The notes under the pieces were generated by a model. It saw only the letters and a list, made by a program, of their open reading frames with translations, was not told where the DNA came from and made no database searches. A program made the translations under genes and the position numbers. DNA of 64,000 bases. Source: Borborobacter arsenicus (GTDB taxonomy: Bacteria > Pseudomonadota > Alphaproteobacteria > Rhizobiales > Rhizobiaceae). Within the stretch, counting starts at the first letter, position 1. Every line of letters begins with the position of its first letter. Below are positions 53,404 through 63,624 of the stretch, piece after piece. The DNA lies in assembly GCF_003934165.1 (NCBI RefSeq), contig NZ_ML133510.1, positions 30,810 to 94,809 on the forward strand. The letters run 5' to 3'.

Positions 53404-53910
53404 ATGAATACGCTGACGATCGACATCAGGAAAGCCGAGCCGCGCGATGCGGAGCAGATCGCCGATGTGCACCATTCCGCCTGGCAGGGCGCCTATGCCG
53501 GTATCATACCCTATAAGGCACTGAATTCGATGATCGGCCGTCGCGGCAGCGCTTGGTGGGCCAATGCGATAAGACGTGCCGCGACCGTCCTGGTCGTGGA
53601 AATTGGCGGCACCGTTGCCGGTTACGCCACCATCGGCCGCAATCGCGCGCGCGAATTGCCGCAGCAGGGCGAGATCTACGAGCTTTATCTGCGCCCCGAA
53701 TATCAGGGCGTCGGGCTTGGCACCCGCCTTTTTGCCGCTGCACGCGAGAAGCTTGCCGCACATGGCCTGCATGGCCTTGTGGTGTGGGCACTGGAAGACA
53801 ACGCCAATGCGCTTGCATTTTATGCCGGCGCCGGCGGCCGCGATGTCGCCGAAGGTGTGGAAGTCTTCGACCAGAAGGCACTGCGCAAGGTCGCCTTCGT
53901 CTGGGACTGA
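53404..53910 (+). CDS. GNAT family N-acetyltransferase
   Basis: A 168-residue acetyl-CoA-dependent transferase. IRKAEPRDAEQIADVHHSAWQGAYAGIIP begins the fold in pattern, and the acetyl-CoA site is LRPEYQGVGLGTRLFAAAREKL (Q/R-x-x-G-x-G/A). The N-terminal HHSAWQGAY block is shared with many small-molecule or protein N-acetyltransferases; no substrate can be named. It stands alone, 126 bases after the TPM gene. Confidence 0.88.
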   Translation: MNTLTIDIRKAEPRDAEQIADVHHSAWQGAYAGIIPYKALNSMIGRRGSAWWANAIRRAATVLVVEIGGTVAGYATIGRNRARELPQQGEIYELYLRPEYQGVGLGTRLFAAAREKLAAHGLHGLVVWALEDNANALAFYAGAGGRDVAEGVEVFDQKALRKVAFVWD

Positions 53911-54087
53911 GAGAGTTGCGAACCCTGCCCTGCCGGCCATCTGATGCGGCTGGGCGAGTTGTCAAACCGTCTCTCTGAACGCTTCCAGCATCGTCTATAC
54001 AAAAGTTGAGCGGCAATCCGTGTTCGTGCTGTTGCGCCGATGGCGCGGCGCCGCTATTCGGGGCGCGACAAAGGAGAAATACCGGTA

Positions 54088-54627
54088 ATGCGTATAGAAG
54101 CGATCCCCACGGGAAAGAACCCACCCGAGGACATCAACGTTATCATCGAGGTTCCGGTCGGCGGCGAGCCGATCAAATATGAGCTGGACAAGGAGGCCGG
54201 TACGCTTTTCGTCGACCGCTTCCTCTACACGCCGATGCGCTACCCCGGAAATTACGGATTCGTACCGCACACGCTGTCGGGCGACGGCGATCCGATCGAT
54301 GTTCTGGTGTGCAACACCCGCGCGCTGGTGCCCGGCTGCGTGATCAATGTCAGGCCGATCGGCGTGCTGATCATGGAAGACAATGCCGGCCAGGACGAGA
54401 AGATCATCGCCGTGCCTTCCGGCGACATCACCAAGCGCTACGACAAGATATTCAACTATACCGACCTGCCGCAGATCACGCTTGAGCAGGTGGCGCATTT
54501 CTTCGAGCACTACAAGGATCTGGAGCCCGGCAAGTGGGTCAAGATAGGTGGCTGGCACGATGCTGCACGCGCCAAGGAGATGATCGTGGAAGCGGTCGAG
54601 CGGGCGAAGGCGAACGGCGTCGGTTGA
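54088..54627 (+). CDS. ppa: inorganic pyrophosphatase (family I)
   Basis: A 179-residue soluble enzyme hydrolysing PPi. [42 protein letters not shown] and [14 protein letters not shown] are the conserved metal- and phosphate-binding segments. ATG 54088 follows AAGGAG by about ten bases; an ATG at 54040 is in frame but gives a non-family N terminus. It is monocistronic and convergent with a DUF167 gene. Confidence 0.96.
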   Translation: MRIEAIPTGKNPPEDINVIIEVPVGGEPIKYELDKEAGTLFVDRFLYTPMRYPGNYGFVPHTLSGDGDPIDVLVCNTRALVPGCVINVRPIGVLIMEDNAGQDEKIIAVPSGDITKRYDKIFNYTDLPQITLEQVAHFFEHYKDLEPGKWVKIGGWHDAARAKEMIVEAVERAKANGVG

Positions 54628-54652
54628 GACGCGACCTGCAAAGATGACGATT

Positions 54653-54678
54653 GCAGCCTCGCCTCAAGGGGAGGCTGC
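54653..54678. terminator. hairpin between convergent ppa and the DUF167 gene
   Basis: GCAGCCTC (54653-54660) and GAGGCTGC (54671-54678) form an eight-base perfect stem with a ten-base loop. No T tract follows, so its terminator role is inferred from position. Confidence 0.5.
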
Positions 54679-54693
54679 GTCAGGCGAGGATGT

Positions 54694-55014
54694 TCACTCC
54701 GCTGTCGCGGTGAGCTTGCGCAGCAGGCTGGCGATGGCGTCCGGATTTCCCGCCACGCGGATGGTTTTCAGACGCGCAGTGGTGCCTGCGATCACGCAAA
54801 CCGTGCTTTGCGGCACGCCCAGAAAACCGGCGATAAGCTTTTCGAGTGCGGCATTGGCGGCTCCCTTTTCGGGCACGGCGCGCACGCGGGCGTTCAGGTG
54901 GAATCGACCATCCGCGCCTTCATCCACGTTGCCAATGGCATCCCTGGCCGCGCGCGGGGTCAGACGCACGAAAATGTCCAACCCCTTGTCATGGGTCCTG
55001 AAGAAACCCGCCAC
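54694..55014 (-). CDS. DUF167 family protein (YggU-like)
   Basis: A 106-residue protein with the YggU fold pattern: IFVRLTPRAARDAIG, LNARVRAVPEKGAANAALEKLIAGFLGV and a closing IRVAGNP. Function unknown. It starts at GTG 55014, thirteen bases after the YggT stop. YggT and DUF167 neighbours are common in proteobacteria, supporting one operon. Confidence 0.88.
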   Translation of the reverse strand: MAGFFRTHDKGLDIFVRLTPRAARDAIGNVDEGADGRFHLNARVRAVPEKGAANAALEKLIAGFLGVPQSTVCVIAGTTARLKTIRVAGNPDAIASLLRKLTATAE

Positions 55015-55027
55015 CCGATACGATCCC

Positions 55028-55318
55028 TCAGAGGATGAGCGGCGCGATCGTGGTCAGGATGAACTGGCGGAGAAAGAAGAGGATCAGCAGCACGATGATC
55101 GGTGAAATGTCGATGCCGCCGAGATCCGGCATGAAGCGCCGGATCGGAGCCAGGACGGGTTCGGTCGCCCGGAACAGGAAGTTACCGATCGTGCCGACGA
55201 ACTGGTTGCGCGAGTTGACGACATTGAACGCGTAGAGCCATGAGAAGATGGCCGAGACGATGATGATCCACCAGTAAAGGTCCAGCGCCAGAACCACGGT
55301 CTGAATGAGAGCGAGCAT
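55028..55318 (-). CDS. YggT family membrane protein
   Basis: A 96-residue protein with two membrane segments (about 4-32 and 72-92) separated by the YggT signature [29 protein letters not shown]. Family members have been implicated in membrane or division-related processes, without a settled function. ATG 55318 has GGAGA upstream; the longer open frame to 55852 crosses the tRNA gene and is not coding. Confidence 0.9.
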   Translation of the reverse strand: MLALIQTVVLALDLYWWIIIVSAIFSWLYAFNVVNSRNQFVGTIGNFLFRATEPVLAPIRRFMPDLGGIDISPIIVLLILFFLRQFILTTIAPLIL

Positions 55319-55411
55319 GCCATTCTCCGTTGAATTGGCGACATTTAGCGGCTGGGCGGCGGTGCGGCAAGTGCCAGGCGAAGCGTTGTGCTCATGGCCT
55401 GCGCAGATCGC

Positions 55412-55440
55412 TTGACAGCAATTGGCGCCGACCATAAATA
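55412..55440 (+). promoter_or_regulatory. promoter of the tRNA-Ala gene
   Basis: TTGACA (55412-55417), exactly 17 bases, then TAAATA (55435-55440); the tRNA begins 16 bases later. This is the best sigma-70-type promoter in the window. Confidence 0.85.
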
Positions 55441-55456
55441 CGACCATCCACTGAAC

Positions 55457-55532
<76 letters not shown>

Positions 55533-55852
55533 GTGGATCGGAACACGCGCAGCGTGAACCTGCCTTTCTGTCGATGCGCGTAACGCCGAAGTGGCGGCGG
55601 ATTAGCTCCTAACGAACCCGGTATTGTTGGCACAGGCCGCTGAACGCGGTGGTGGAGCTCGATGACCGAGCGGCGACAGGTCAACCCGGCCACGAGATCA
55701 GGCGGCCGTGAGCATCCCTCATATATGAAAATACTATGCGCGGCGGCCGCGAGCCGTCTCGAAAATATATGCCCTTCCGGCCAATTTTTACCGGTTCGCG
55801 GCTCACGGGCCTGATGGTCAGCCAGCCGCGCGAGCGCTGGAGATTGGTTCAA
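55533..55852 (+). other. 320-base gap between tRNA-Ala and the kdp operon
   Basis: A short CACGC/GCGTG hairpin lies just after the tRNA. Two AT-rich tracts, around 55721-55737 and 55759-55769, stand out in GC-rich surroundings and are the likeliest place for the kdp promoter and KdpE binding. No clear -35/-10 pair was fixed. The open frame from 55736 leading into the 27-codon gene is not supported by a ribosome-binding site. Confidence 0.4.
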
Positions 55853-55936
55853 ATGCTCGACATGGCGATGCTGGCAATCGGCCTTGGTTTCTTTGCCCTG
55901 GCAATGGCTTACGGCATGGCCTGCGACCGGCTGTGA
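55853..55936 (+). CDS. 27-residue KdpF-like membrane peptide
   Basis: An ORF of 27 codons directly before kdpF. It is one hydrophobic helix ([18 protein letters not shown]) ending in CDRL. Similar single-helix peptides ending in C-D/E-R-L precede kdpF in many proteobacteria (recalled). GGAG lies about ten bases before ATG 55853. It probably sits in the membrane with the Kdp complex, but that is inference. Confidence 0.65.
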   Translation: MLDMAMLAIGLGFFALAMAYGMACDRL

Positions 55937-55947
55937 GGGAACCGACG

Positions 55948-56037
55948 ATGGTTTTCGACTATGCGCTGGGCGGCATCATGGCTGCCCTAATCCTTGGCTA
56001 CCTCGTCTACGCGCTCATTCGGCCCGAACGGTTCTGA
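55948..56037 (+). CDS. kdpF: potassium-transporting ATPase subunit KdpF
   Basis: A 29-residue single-helix peptide with [20 protein letters not shown], the standard KdpF pattern of helix then Y-x-x-x-x-P-E-R-F. It stabilises the KdpABC complex. It lies 11 bases after the preceding ORF and nine bases before kdpA. Confidence 0.9.
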   Translation: MVFDYALGGIMAALILGYLVYALIRPERF

Positions 56038-56046
56038 GGCTTTGCG

Positions 56047-57750
56047 ATGACCATCAATGGCTGGATTCAAATCCTGATCTTCTGCGCGATCGTGGTCGCT
56101 CTGGTAAAGCCGCTCGGCTGGTACATGGCACGCGTGTTCGAAGGTGAGCGCACGCTGCTTTCGCCCGTCCTGATCCCGGTCGAGCGCGGACTCTACGCGA
56201 TCGCCGGCGTCGATGAGCGCCGGGAGCAGCACTGGCTCACCTATGCCGTGGCGCTGCTGTTCTTCAATGCTGCCGGGTTCCTTCTGCTCTTCCTGCTGCA
56301 GCGCCTCCAGGGTCTTTTGCCCCTCAATCCGATGGGCTTGGGCGCTGTTGCCCCGGATTCCTCCTTCAATACCGCCGTCAGCTTCGTCACCAACACCAAC
56401 TGGCAGGGCTATGGCGGCGAAAGCACGATGGGCTATCTGGTGCAGATGGCCGGGCTGACCGTGCAGAATTTCGTTTCTGCCGCCACCGGCATTGCCGTCG
56501 CCATGGCGCTGATTCGCGGCTTCTCGCGTGCCTCGGCCCGCGTCGTCGGCAATTTCTGGGTCGACCTTGTGCGCGGCACGCTCTACATCCTGCTGCCGAT
56601 CTCGCTGGTCTATGCGTTGTTCCTCGTATTCCAGGGCGTGCCGCAAACGCTTTCCGCCTATGTGGATGCCACGACGCTCGAGGGCGGCAAACAGACCATC
56701 GCCGTTGGCCCGGTCGCCTCGCAGCTTGCGATCAAGATGCTCGGCACCAATGGCGGCGGTTTCTTCAACGCCAACTCTGCACATCCGTTCGAGAATCCGA
56801 ACGCGATCACCAATCTTGTGCAGATGGTGTCGATTTTCGCCATCGGTGCGGCACTGACCAATGTGTTCGGCCGCATGGTCGGCAACCAGCGGCAGGGCTG
56901 GGCAATCCTCGCCGCCATGGGCATCCTGTTCATTGCTGGCGTGGCGGTGGCCTATTGGGCCGAAGCCGCCGGCAACCCGGCCTTTGCCGCCTTGGGCATC
57001 GATGGCGGCAATATGGAAGGCAAGGAGGTGCGCTTCGGGGTCGCGCTGTCGGCGCTGTTTGCGGTCATCACCACGGCCGCATCCTGCGGCGCGGTCAACG
57101 CCATGCATGACAGTTTCATGCCGCTTGGCGGCATGATTCCGCTGATCAACATGCAACTCGGCGAGGTGATCATCGGCGGCGTCGGCGCCGGGCTCTACGG
57201 CATGCTGCTCTTTGTCATCCTCGCGATCTTCATCGCAGGCCTGATGGTCGGCCGCACGCCCGAATATCTCGGCAAGAAAATCGAGGCCAGGGAAGTCAAG
57301 ATGACGATGCTCGCCATCCTGTCGCTGCCATTGGCCATGCTCGGCTTCAGCGCCATGGCGGTTGTGCTCCCGACGGCTCTCGCCTCGCTTGCCAATCAAG
57401 GGCCGCACGGCTTTTCCGAGGTCCTCTACGCCTACACTTCGGGCGCGGCCAACAATGGCAGCGCTTTTGCAGGGCTCTCAGCCAATACGCTCTGGTACAA
57501 TCTGACGATCAGCCTTGCCATGCTGATGGGCCGCTTCCTGATCATCGTGCCGGTATTGGCAATCGCCGGCTCGCTCGCCGCCAAGAAGACCGTCCCGGCA
57601 TCGGTCGGCACCCTTCCTACCGATAGCGGTCTCTTCGTCGGGCTTCTGACCGGTGTGGTGCTCATCGTCGGCGGCCTTACCTTCCTTCCGGCTCTGGCAC
57701 TTGGTCCGATCGTCGAACAGCTGGCGATGCTGGCCGGTCAGACGTTCTGA
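56047..57750 (+). CDS. kdpA: potassium-transporting ATPase, K+-binding subunit KdpA
   Basis: A 567-residue membrane channel-like subunit. The four selectivity-filter regions are visible in order, including [29 protein letters not shown] and [14 protein letters not shown]. About ten membrane segments are predicted by eye. Length equals E. coli KdpA within ten residues. It binds K+ and passes it to KdpB. Confidence 0.97.
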   Translation: MTINGWIQILIFCAIVVALVKPLGWYMARVFEGERTLLSPVLIPVERGLYAIAGVDERREQHWLTYAVALLFFNAAGFLLLFLLQRLQGLLPLNPMGLGAVAPDSSFNTAVSFVTNTNWQGYGGESTMGYLVQMAGLTVQNFVSAATGIAVAMALIRGFSRASARVVGNFWVDLVRGTLYILLPISLVYALFLVFQGVPQTLSAYVDATTLEGGKQTIAVGPVASQLAIKMLGTNGGGFFNANSAHPFENPNAITNLVQMVSIFAIGAALTNVFGRMVGNQRQGWAILAAMGILFIAGVAVAYWAEAAGNPAFAALGIDGGNMEGKEVRFGVALSALFAVITTAASCGAVNAMHDSFMPLGGMIPLINMQLGEVIIGGVGAGLYGMLLFVILAIFIAGLMVGRTPEYLGKKIEAREVKMTMLAILSLPLAMLGFSAMAVVLPTALASLANQGPHGFSEVLYAYTSGAANNGSAFAGLSANTLWYNLTISLAMLMGRFLIIVPVLAIAGSLAAKKTVPASVGTLPTDSGLFVGLLTGVVLIVGGLTFLPALALGPIVEQLAMLAGQTF

Positions 57751-57775
57751 GACCCTGCGTTTCGAGGAATCAGCC

Positions 57776-59869
57776 ATGGCTCGCTCCGTAAAGATCGACG
57801 TCTTCAGCAACGAAATCCTTTGGCCCGCAGTCAGCTCGGCCGTCGCCAAGCTCGATCCGCGTCGGCAATTGCGCAATCCGGTGATGTTCGTGGTCGAGGC
57901 CGTTGCCATATTGGCTACGGTGCTTCTGCTGCGTGATCTCGGGTTCGGGGGAGATAAGCTCGGCTTCTCCTTCCAGATCGTGCTGTGGCTCTGGTTTACG
58001 CTTCTGTTTGCCAATTTCGCCGAGGCTGTCGCCGAGGGACGCGGCAAGGCCCAGGCGGACGCGCTGCGCCGCACGCGCACCGAAACCGATGCCAAGCTTC
58101 TGTCGCCCGACAGGCATACGACCTACGAACTGGTTCCGGCCACCAGCCTCAAGGTCGGAGACGTCGTCGTGGTGGAGGCCGGGGACATCATTCCCTCCGA
58201 TGGCGAGGTGATCGAAGGGGTCGCTTCCGTCAACGAGGCCGCCATCACCGGCGAATCGGCACCCGTCATTCGCGAGGCTGGCGGCGACCGATCGGCGGTC
58301 ACCGGCGGCACCCAGGTCCTTTCCGACCAGATCAAGGTGCGCATCACGGCTGCCGCCGGCTCGACCTTCCTCGACCACATGATCAGCCTGGTGGAGGGGG
58401 CGCAGCGCCAGAAGACGCCAAACGAGATCGCGCTGAACATTCTGCTTGCCGGCATGACCCTCATCTTCGTGCTGGCGGTCGCTACCATCCCGAGTTTCGC
58501 ATCCTATGCAGGCGGCACGGTTTCCGTCGTGGTGCTGGCAGCCCTGTTCGTGACGCTCATTCCGACAACAATCGGCGCGCTGTTGTCGGCGATCGGCATT
58601 GCCGGCATGGACAGGCTCGTCCGCTTCAACGTGCTCGCCATGTCCGGCCGGGCCGTGGAGGCCGCAGGCGATATTGACACGCTGCTTCTCGACAAGACCG
58701 GTACGATCACGCTCGGCAATCGACAGGCGACGGAGTTCCTGGCGCTGCGCGGGGTTGACGAGCGTGACCTGGCCGATGCAGCGCAGCTTGCCTCGCTGGC
58801 TGATGAAACACCCGAAGGCCGCTCCATCGTCGTGCTTGCCAAGGAGAAATACGGCATTCGCGGGCGCGACATGGGACAGTTGCACGCCCATTTCGTGCCG
58901 TTTACCGCACAAAGCCGGATGAGCGGCGTGGATGTGGAGGGAAGTTCGATCCGCAAGGGCGCGATCGATGCCGTGCTTGCTCATGTGGGTGCGCCGGCTT
59001 CCAGCACTCGGGGCGGCGAGCTGCGGTTGCTCCGTCCGGGCGTCAATGCCGAGAGCGTGCGTGAAATGCAGGCCATTGCCGAGCGCATCGCCAAGGCAGG
59101 AGGCACCCCTCTTGCAGTCACACGCGACGGGCGGCTGCTCGGCGTCATCCACCTGAAGGACGTGGTCAAAGGCGGCATCCGCGAGCGCTTCGCCGAACTC
59201 CGGCGCATGGGCATCCGCACGGTGATGATCACCGGCGACAACCCGATGACGGCCGCGGCTATCGCCGCCGAGGCAGGCGTCGACGACTTCCTCGCCCAGG
59301 CAACGCCTGAAAACAAGCTTCAGCTGATCCGAAATGAGCAGGCGCTGGGCAAGCTGGTCGCCATGTGCGGCGACGGCACCAATGACGCACCCGCGCTCGC
59401 CCAGGCCGATGTGGGCGTTGCCATGAACACCGGTACGGTGGCCGCGCGCGAAGCGGGCAACATGGTCGACCTCGACAGTGACCCGACCAAGCTCATCGAG
59501 ATCGTCGAGATCGGAAAGCAGCTTCTGATGACGCGCGGTTCGCTGACCACATTTTCCATCGCCAATGACGTTGCCAAATATTTCGCGATCATCCCGGCGA
59601 TGTTCGTCGCCTTCTACCCGCAGCTCCAGACGCTCAATGTGATGCGGCTCGAAACTCCGGAAAGCGCGATCCTCTCCGCTATAATCTTCAACGCGCTCAT
59701 CATCATCGCGTTGATCCCGCTTGCCCTGAAAGGGGTCCGGTATCGCGCCATCGGTGCCGCCGCGCTGCTGCGCCGCAATCTCCTCCTCTACGGCCTCGGC
59801 GGCGTCGTCATCCCGTTCATCGGCATCAAGGCGATCGACCTTCTGATCACCACCATCGGGCTCGCATAA
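57776..59869 (+). CDS. kdpB: potassium-transporting P-type ATPase catalytic subunit KdpB
   Basis: A 697-residue P-type ATPase. The actuator loop is TGESAPV, the phosphorylation site D306-K-T-G-T, the nucleotide-binding part has KGAIDAV, and the hinge is [16 protein letters not shown]. Seven or so membrane helices are present. ATG 57776 begins [13 protein letters not shown]; the frame is open upstream only within kdpA. It drives K+ import at low external potassium. Confidence 0.97.
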   Translation: MARSVKIDVFSNEILWPAVSSAVAKLDPRRQLRNPVMFVVEAVAILATVLLLRDLGFGGDKLGFSFQIVLWLWFTLLFANFAEAVAEGRGKAQADALRRTRTETDAKLLSPDRHTTYELVPATSLKVGDVVVVEAGDIIPSDGEVIEGVASVNEAAITGESAPVIREAGGDRSAVTGGTQVLSDQIKVRITAAAGSTFLDHMISLVEGAQRQKTPNEIALNILLAGMTLIFVLAVATIPSFASYAGGTVSVVVLAALFVTLIPTTIGALLSAIGIAGMDRLVRFNVLAMSGRAVEAAGDIDTLLLDKTGTITLGNRQATEFLALRGVDERDLADAAQLASLADETPEGRSIVVLAKEKYGIRGRDMGQLHAHFVPFTAQSRMSGVDVEGSSIRKGAIDAVLAHVGAPASSTRGGELRLLRPGVNAESVREMQAIAERIAKAGGTPLAVTRDGRLLGVIHLKDVVKGGIRERFAELRRMGIRTVMITGDNPMTAAAIAAEAGVDDFLAQATPENKLQLIRNEQALGKLVAMCGDGTNDAPALAQADVGVAMNTGTVAAREAGNMVDLDSDPTKLIEIVEIGKQLLMTRGSLTTFSIANDVAKYFAIIPAMFVAFYPQLQTLNVMRLETPESAILSAIIFNALIIIALIPLALKGVRYRAIGAAALLRRNLLLYGLGGVVIPFIGIKAIDLLITTIGLA

Positions 59870-59880
59870 GGACCAAGACC

Positions 59881-60450
59881 ATGCTGGCTGAGCTTCGCCC
59901 CGCACTCATCATGATGACCGCGCTGACCCTGATCACCGGGCTTGCCTATCCGCTTGCGGTGACGGGCATTGCGCAAACGGTCTTTCCGAACCAAGCCAAT
60001 GGCAGCCTGATCGAACGTGATGGCAAGGTGATCGGCTCCACGCTCATCGGACAATCATTTGCTGGCGAGCGATATTTCCATCCACGTCCTTCTGCTGCCG
60101 GTAGCGGCTATGATGCGGCCGCCTCGGGCGGCTCCAATCTTGGCCCGACCAGCCAGAAGCTGATCGAGCGGGTCACCGCCGACGCGGCAGGGCTGAAGAG
60201 CCAGAACCCGTCGATGCCGATCCCTGTCGATCTGGTCGCCACCTCCGGCAGCGGCCTCGATCCGCATATCTCGCCGCAAGCGGCGCTGTTCCAGGTGCCG
60301 CGGGTCGCGCGGGCGCGCGGCATTGCCGAAGAACGGCTGCGCGAGATCGTTGCAGCTCATATCGAAGACCGGACGCTGGGGCTATTCGGCGAAGCCAAAG
60401 TGAACGTTCTTATCCTGAACCTGGCACTCGATGCAGAAACGGCGCGATGA
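59881..60450 (+). CDS. kdpC: potassium-transporting ATPase subunit KdpC
   Basis: A 189-residue protein with one N-terminal membrane helix (about 8-30) and a periplasmic domain: [23 protein letters not shown] and [32 protein letters not shown]-type motifs. It assists K+ binding by the complex. It starts 11 bases after kdpB; the next gene starts 10 bases after its stop. Confidence 0.96.
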   Translation: MLAELRPALIMMTALTLITGLAYPLAVTGIAQTVFPNQANGSLIERDGKVIGSTLIGQSFAGERYFHPRPSAAGSGYDAAASGGSNLGPTSQKLIERVTADAAGLKSQNPSMPIPVDLVATSGSGLDPHISPQAALFQVPRVARARGIAEERLREIVAAHIEDRTLGLFGEAKVNVLILNLALDAETAR

Positions 60451-60460
60451 GGTCCTGACA

Positions 60461-60913
60461 ATGCTGAAAATAGGCAGTTTGCTCCGACCCGAAAACGTGG
60501 CCGTCGGCGTGAAGGCGGCAAGCAAGAAGCAGGTCTTCCTGGAGGCTGCGAAAATGCTGGCCGCGTCCTCCGGGTTGACGGAAGCGGAGATATTCAGGGC
60601 GCTGCTCGATCGCGAGAACCTCGGCTCCACCGGGTTCGGACGAGGAGCGGCGGTGCCGCACGCCCGCATCCACGATCTCGGCAACACATATATGGTTTTC
60701 ATGCGATTGGCTCAGCCGGTGGATTTCGACGCCAATGACGGTCAGCCCGTCGATCTGGTCTGCGCGATCGTGGGCAATTACGGCGCGACGGTGGAGCCGT
60801 TGAAGGCCCTGGCCGGAGCCTGTCGCAGCTTGCGAAATTCGGATACCTTGGCAAAGCTGCGGCAAGCGAGGAACGCGGCCGATCTTTACGCCGGCCTGAT
60901 TGAGGCAGGCTGA
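60461..60913 (+). CDS. PTS EIIA-Ntr-like (PtsN-type) domain protein inside the kdp operon
   Basis: A 150-residue soluble protein with the EIIA-fructose/Ntr fold. The phosphoacceptor histidine would be H67 in GFGRGAAVPHARI, in the same context as the active histidine of PtsN. KKQVFLEAAKMLA and DLVCAIVGNYGATVEPLKALA are other family blocks. GAGG lies nine bases before ATG 60461, giving a better start than 60431. It sits between kdpC and kdpD. In E. coli and Rhizobium leguminosarum EIIA-Ntr is known to bind KdpD and alter its activity, so a dedicated partner of the sensor is a strong inference. No EI or HPr gene is nearby. Confidence 0.87.
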   Translation: MLKIGSLLRPENVAVGVKAASKKQVFLEAAKMLAASSGLTEAEIFRALLDRENLGSTGFGRGAAVPHARIHDLGNTYMVFMRLAQPVDFDANDGQPVDLVCAIVGNYGATVEPLKALAGACRSLRNSDTLAKLRQARNAADLYAGLIEAG

Positions 60914-60927
60914 GCCTGGGCCAAGCC

Positions 60928-63624
60928 ATGTCCGACCAGTCCATGCAGGACAAGCGTCCGTCCCCCGAAGCTCTTCTCGAAGAGGCCGCACGGGAAACGC
61001 GCGGCCGCCTGAAAATCTTCCTTGGGGCAGCGCCTGGCGTCGGAAAGACCTATGAGATGCTGCTGAGCGCCGCCGCACGCCGGCGCGACGGCGTCGACGT
61101 GGCGATCGGCATCGTCGAGACCCATGGGCGCGAGGAGACGCAGGCGCTGGTCGAAGGGTTCGAGGTCATTCCGCGCAAGCGTGTCGATTACAAGGGACGC
61201 ACGCTGGAGGAGATGGATCTCGAAGCGATCCTCCAACGGGCACCGCAACTCGTCCTGGTCGACGAACTCGCGCATACCAATGCCGCTGGAGGCCGGCATC
61301 CCAAGCGGCACATGGATGTCGAGGATCTGCTGGCCGCCGGCATCGATGTCTACACCACGGTCAACATCCAGCATCTCGAAAGCCTGAACGACGTCGTCGC
61401 CCAAATCACGCGAATCCGGGTGCGCGAGACCGTACCCGATGCTTTTGTGGACCAGGCCGACGAGATCGAAGTCATCGACATCACGCCGGGCGACCTCATC
61501 CAGCGGCTGAAAGAGGGCAAGGTCTATGTGCCAAAGACCGCGCATCGCGCCCTGACCCATTATTTCTCGCCGGGCAACCTCACCGCGCTTCGTGAACTGG
61601 CCCTGCGACGCACTGCCCAACGCGTCGACCAGCAACTCCTCACCCATATGCAGGCGCATGCGATCTCGGGGCCGTGGGCGGCGGGCGACCGCGTCCTCGT
61701 GGTGATCAACGAGCATCCCAAGGCCGCGGCCCTGCTGCGCTATGCGCGGCGGCTTGCCGAGCGGCTCCGTGCTCCCTGGGTGGCGCTCTATGTCGAGACG
61801 CAGCATGCGCTGCGTCTTTCGGAAGCGGAGCGCGACCGCATCGCCGACGCCATGCGGCTGGCCGAAAGGCTCGGCGGTGAAGCGGTCACAATTCCCGGAG
61901 GTGAACTGGCGAATGATATTCTGCGCTATGCGGAAGCCAATAATTTCAGCCATCTGGTCATTGGCCGCACCAAGCGCTCGCGCCTTTACGAGATGTTCTT
62001 CGGGTCGGTCACCTACGAACTTGTCCGATCCGCCGGAAATATCGCCGTGCATGTCGTCACGGGACAGGAACATGAACAGATCGGTGCCAAGACCGTTGCG
62101 ACCCGGCCGGTGTCCACCAGCGGCGATCCATGGTCCTATCTGGTCAGCACCGGCCTGGTGGGAGCAGCACTTGGCGTCGGCCTGGTTCTCACCCGGATTC
62201 TCGAGGTCCAGAATGTCGCCCTGGTCTTTTTCGCTTCCGTTCTCGTGAGTGCCGTCGCCTACGGTCTTTGGCCGGCGCTGTTCGTCAGCGCCCTTAGCGT
62301 GCTTGCCTTCAACTTCTTTTTCCTCCCGCCGCTCTACACCTTCACGATCAGCGACCCAGAGAATGTGGTGGCGCTTTTCTTCTTTCTTGTGGTGGCGCTG
62401 ATTGCGAGCAACCTGACGGCCAATGTCAGGCGGCAGGCCATGGTCGCGCGCAGGCGGGCCAAGACGACCGAGGACCTTTACCTGTTCAGCCGCAAACTTG
62501 CCGGTATCGCGTCACTCGACGATCTGCTGTGGGTGACGGCCTCCCAAGTGGCGTCGATGTTGCAGGTCAGGGTGGTCCTTTTCCTTCCTGACAATGGTCC
62601 GCTTGCCCTCAAGGCCGCATGGCCGCCCGAAGATGTGGCCGAGGAGGCGGACCTCGCGGCAGCGAAATGGTGCTGGGAGAGCAACAAGCCGGCCGGACGC
62701 GGCGCCGACACGCTTCCGGGCGCACGACGCCTGTTCCTGCCGATGCGGACGGGCCGCGGGCCGGTCGCCGTCATCGGCATCGACAGCGACAAGACGGGAC
62801 CGATCCTCGACCCGGACCAGAGGCGGCTCCTCGATGCGCTGACCGATCAGGCGGCGCTGGCGATCGAGCGGGTCAACCTGGCCGAGGATGTCGACAGGGC
62901 GGAACGCGCAGCCGAGAAGGATCGCCTGCGGTCCGCCTTGCTTACCTCCATCTCGCATGACCTGCGTACACCGCTCGCCTCGATTCTCGGGGCGGCGGCA
63001 AGCCTCAGAACCCTATCCGGGCTGAGCGCCACCGACAGGGAGGAGCTGCTGTCGACCATTCAGGAGGAGTCCGAGCGGCTCAACCGCTTCATCGCCAACC
63101 TACTCGATATGACGCGCCTGGAATCCGGGGCGATCGCACCGAATATGAGCCTCCTCTATATCGGCGAGATCGTGGCGAGCGCGCTGCGACGGGCTGAGAA
63201 AATCCTTGCGGGCCATCGTATCGAGCGCCGCATTGCGGCCGATCTGCCGATGGTGAAGCTTGATGCGGTATTGTTTGAGCAGGTGCTGTTCAACCTGCTC
63301 GACAACGCCTCCAAATACGCGCCACCGAACTCGACCATACGCATCCAGAGCTGGAGCGACGGGACAGCGGTGCACCTTCAGGTGCTCGATGAAGGCGATG
63401 GTATCCCGAAAGAGGACCTGCCACGCATATTCGACAAATTCTATCGCGTTCGCAAAAGCGACAGTCAGCGAGCTGGAACCGGCCTTGGACTTGCTATTTG
63501 CCGCGGCTTCGTTGAAGCGATGGGTGGCCTGATCGAAGTTGCCAACCGAAGCGACCGGTCCGGAGCGGTGTTCACCATCACGCTGCCCGTGCCAGCCGAG
63601 CAGCCGGAAACGGAAGCAGCATGA
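60928..63624 (+). CDS. kdpD: potassium sensor histidine kinase KdpD
   Basis: An 898-residue membrane kinase. The N-terminal KdpD domain has Walker A GAAPGVGKT (33-41) and DELAHTNAAGGRHPKRHMD-type sequence, then a universal-stress-protein domain (to about 365). Four membrane helices lie at about 400-500, a GAF-like domain follows, and the HisKA phospho-site is H677 in SISHDLRTPLASILGAAASL. The ATPase has N, G1 and G2 boxes (DNASKYAP, DEGDGIP, GTGLGLAI). Its stop overlaps kdpE (ATGA). It senses low K+ and phosphorylates KdpE. Confidence 0.96.
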   Translation: MSDQSMQDKRPSPEALLEEAARETRGRLKIFLGAAPGVGKTYEMLLSAAARRRDGVDVAIGIVETHGREETQALVEGFEVIPRKRVDYKGRTLEEMDLEAILQRAPQLVLVDELAHTNAAGGRHPKRHMDVEDLLAAGIDVYTTVNIQHLESLNDVVAQITRIRVRETVPDAFVDQADEIEVIDITPGDLIQRLKEGKVYVPKTAHRALTHYFSPGNLTALRELALRRTAQRVDQQLLTHMQAHAISGPWAAGDRVLVVINEHPKAAALLRYARRLAERLRAPWVALYVETQHALRLSEAERDRIADAMRLAERLGGEAVTIPGGELANDILRYAEANNFSHLVIGRTKRSRLYEMFFGSVTYELVRSAGNIAVHVVTGQEHEQIGAKTVATRPVSTSGDPWSYLVSTGLVGAALGVGLVLTRILEVQNVALVFFASVLVSAVAYGLWPALFVSALSVLAFNFFFLPPLYTFTISDPENVVALFFFLVVALIASNLTANVRRQAMVARRRAKTTEDLYLFSRKLAGIASLDDLLWVTASQVASMLQVRVVLFLPDNGPLALKAAWPPEDVAEEADLAAAKWCWESNKPAGRGADTLPGARRLFLPMRTGRGPVAVIGIDSDKTGPILDPDQRRLLDALTDQAALAIERVNLAEDVDRAERAAEKDRLRSALLTSISHDLRTPLASILGAAASLRTLSGLSATDREELLSTIQEESERLNRFIANLLDMTRLESGAIAPNMSLLYIGEIVASALRRAEKILAGHRIERRIAADLPMVKLDAVLFEQVLFNLLDNASKYAPPNSTIRIQSWSDGTAVHLQVLDEGDGIPKEDLPRIFDKFYRVRKSDSQRAGTGLGLAICRGFVEAMGGLIEVANRSDRSGAVFTITLPVPAEQPETEAA

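Noticed and set aside
57770-59905. Open frame of 711 codons on - opposite kdpB
   Set aside because: Antisense shadow; kdpB motifs are complete and the operon runs on +.
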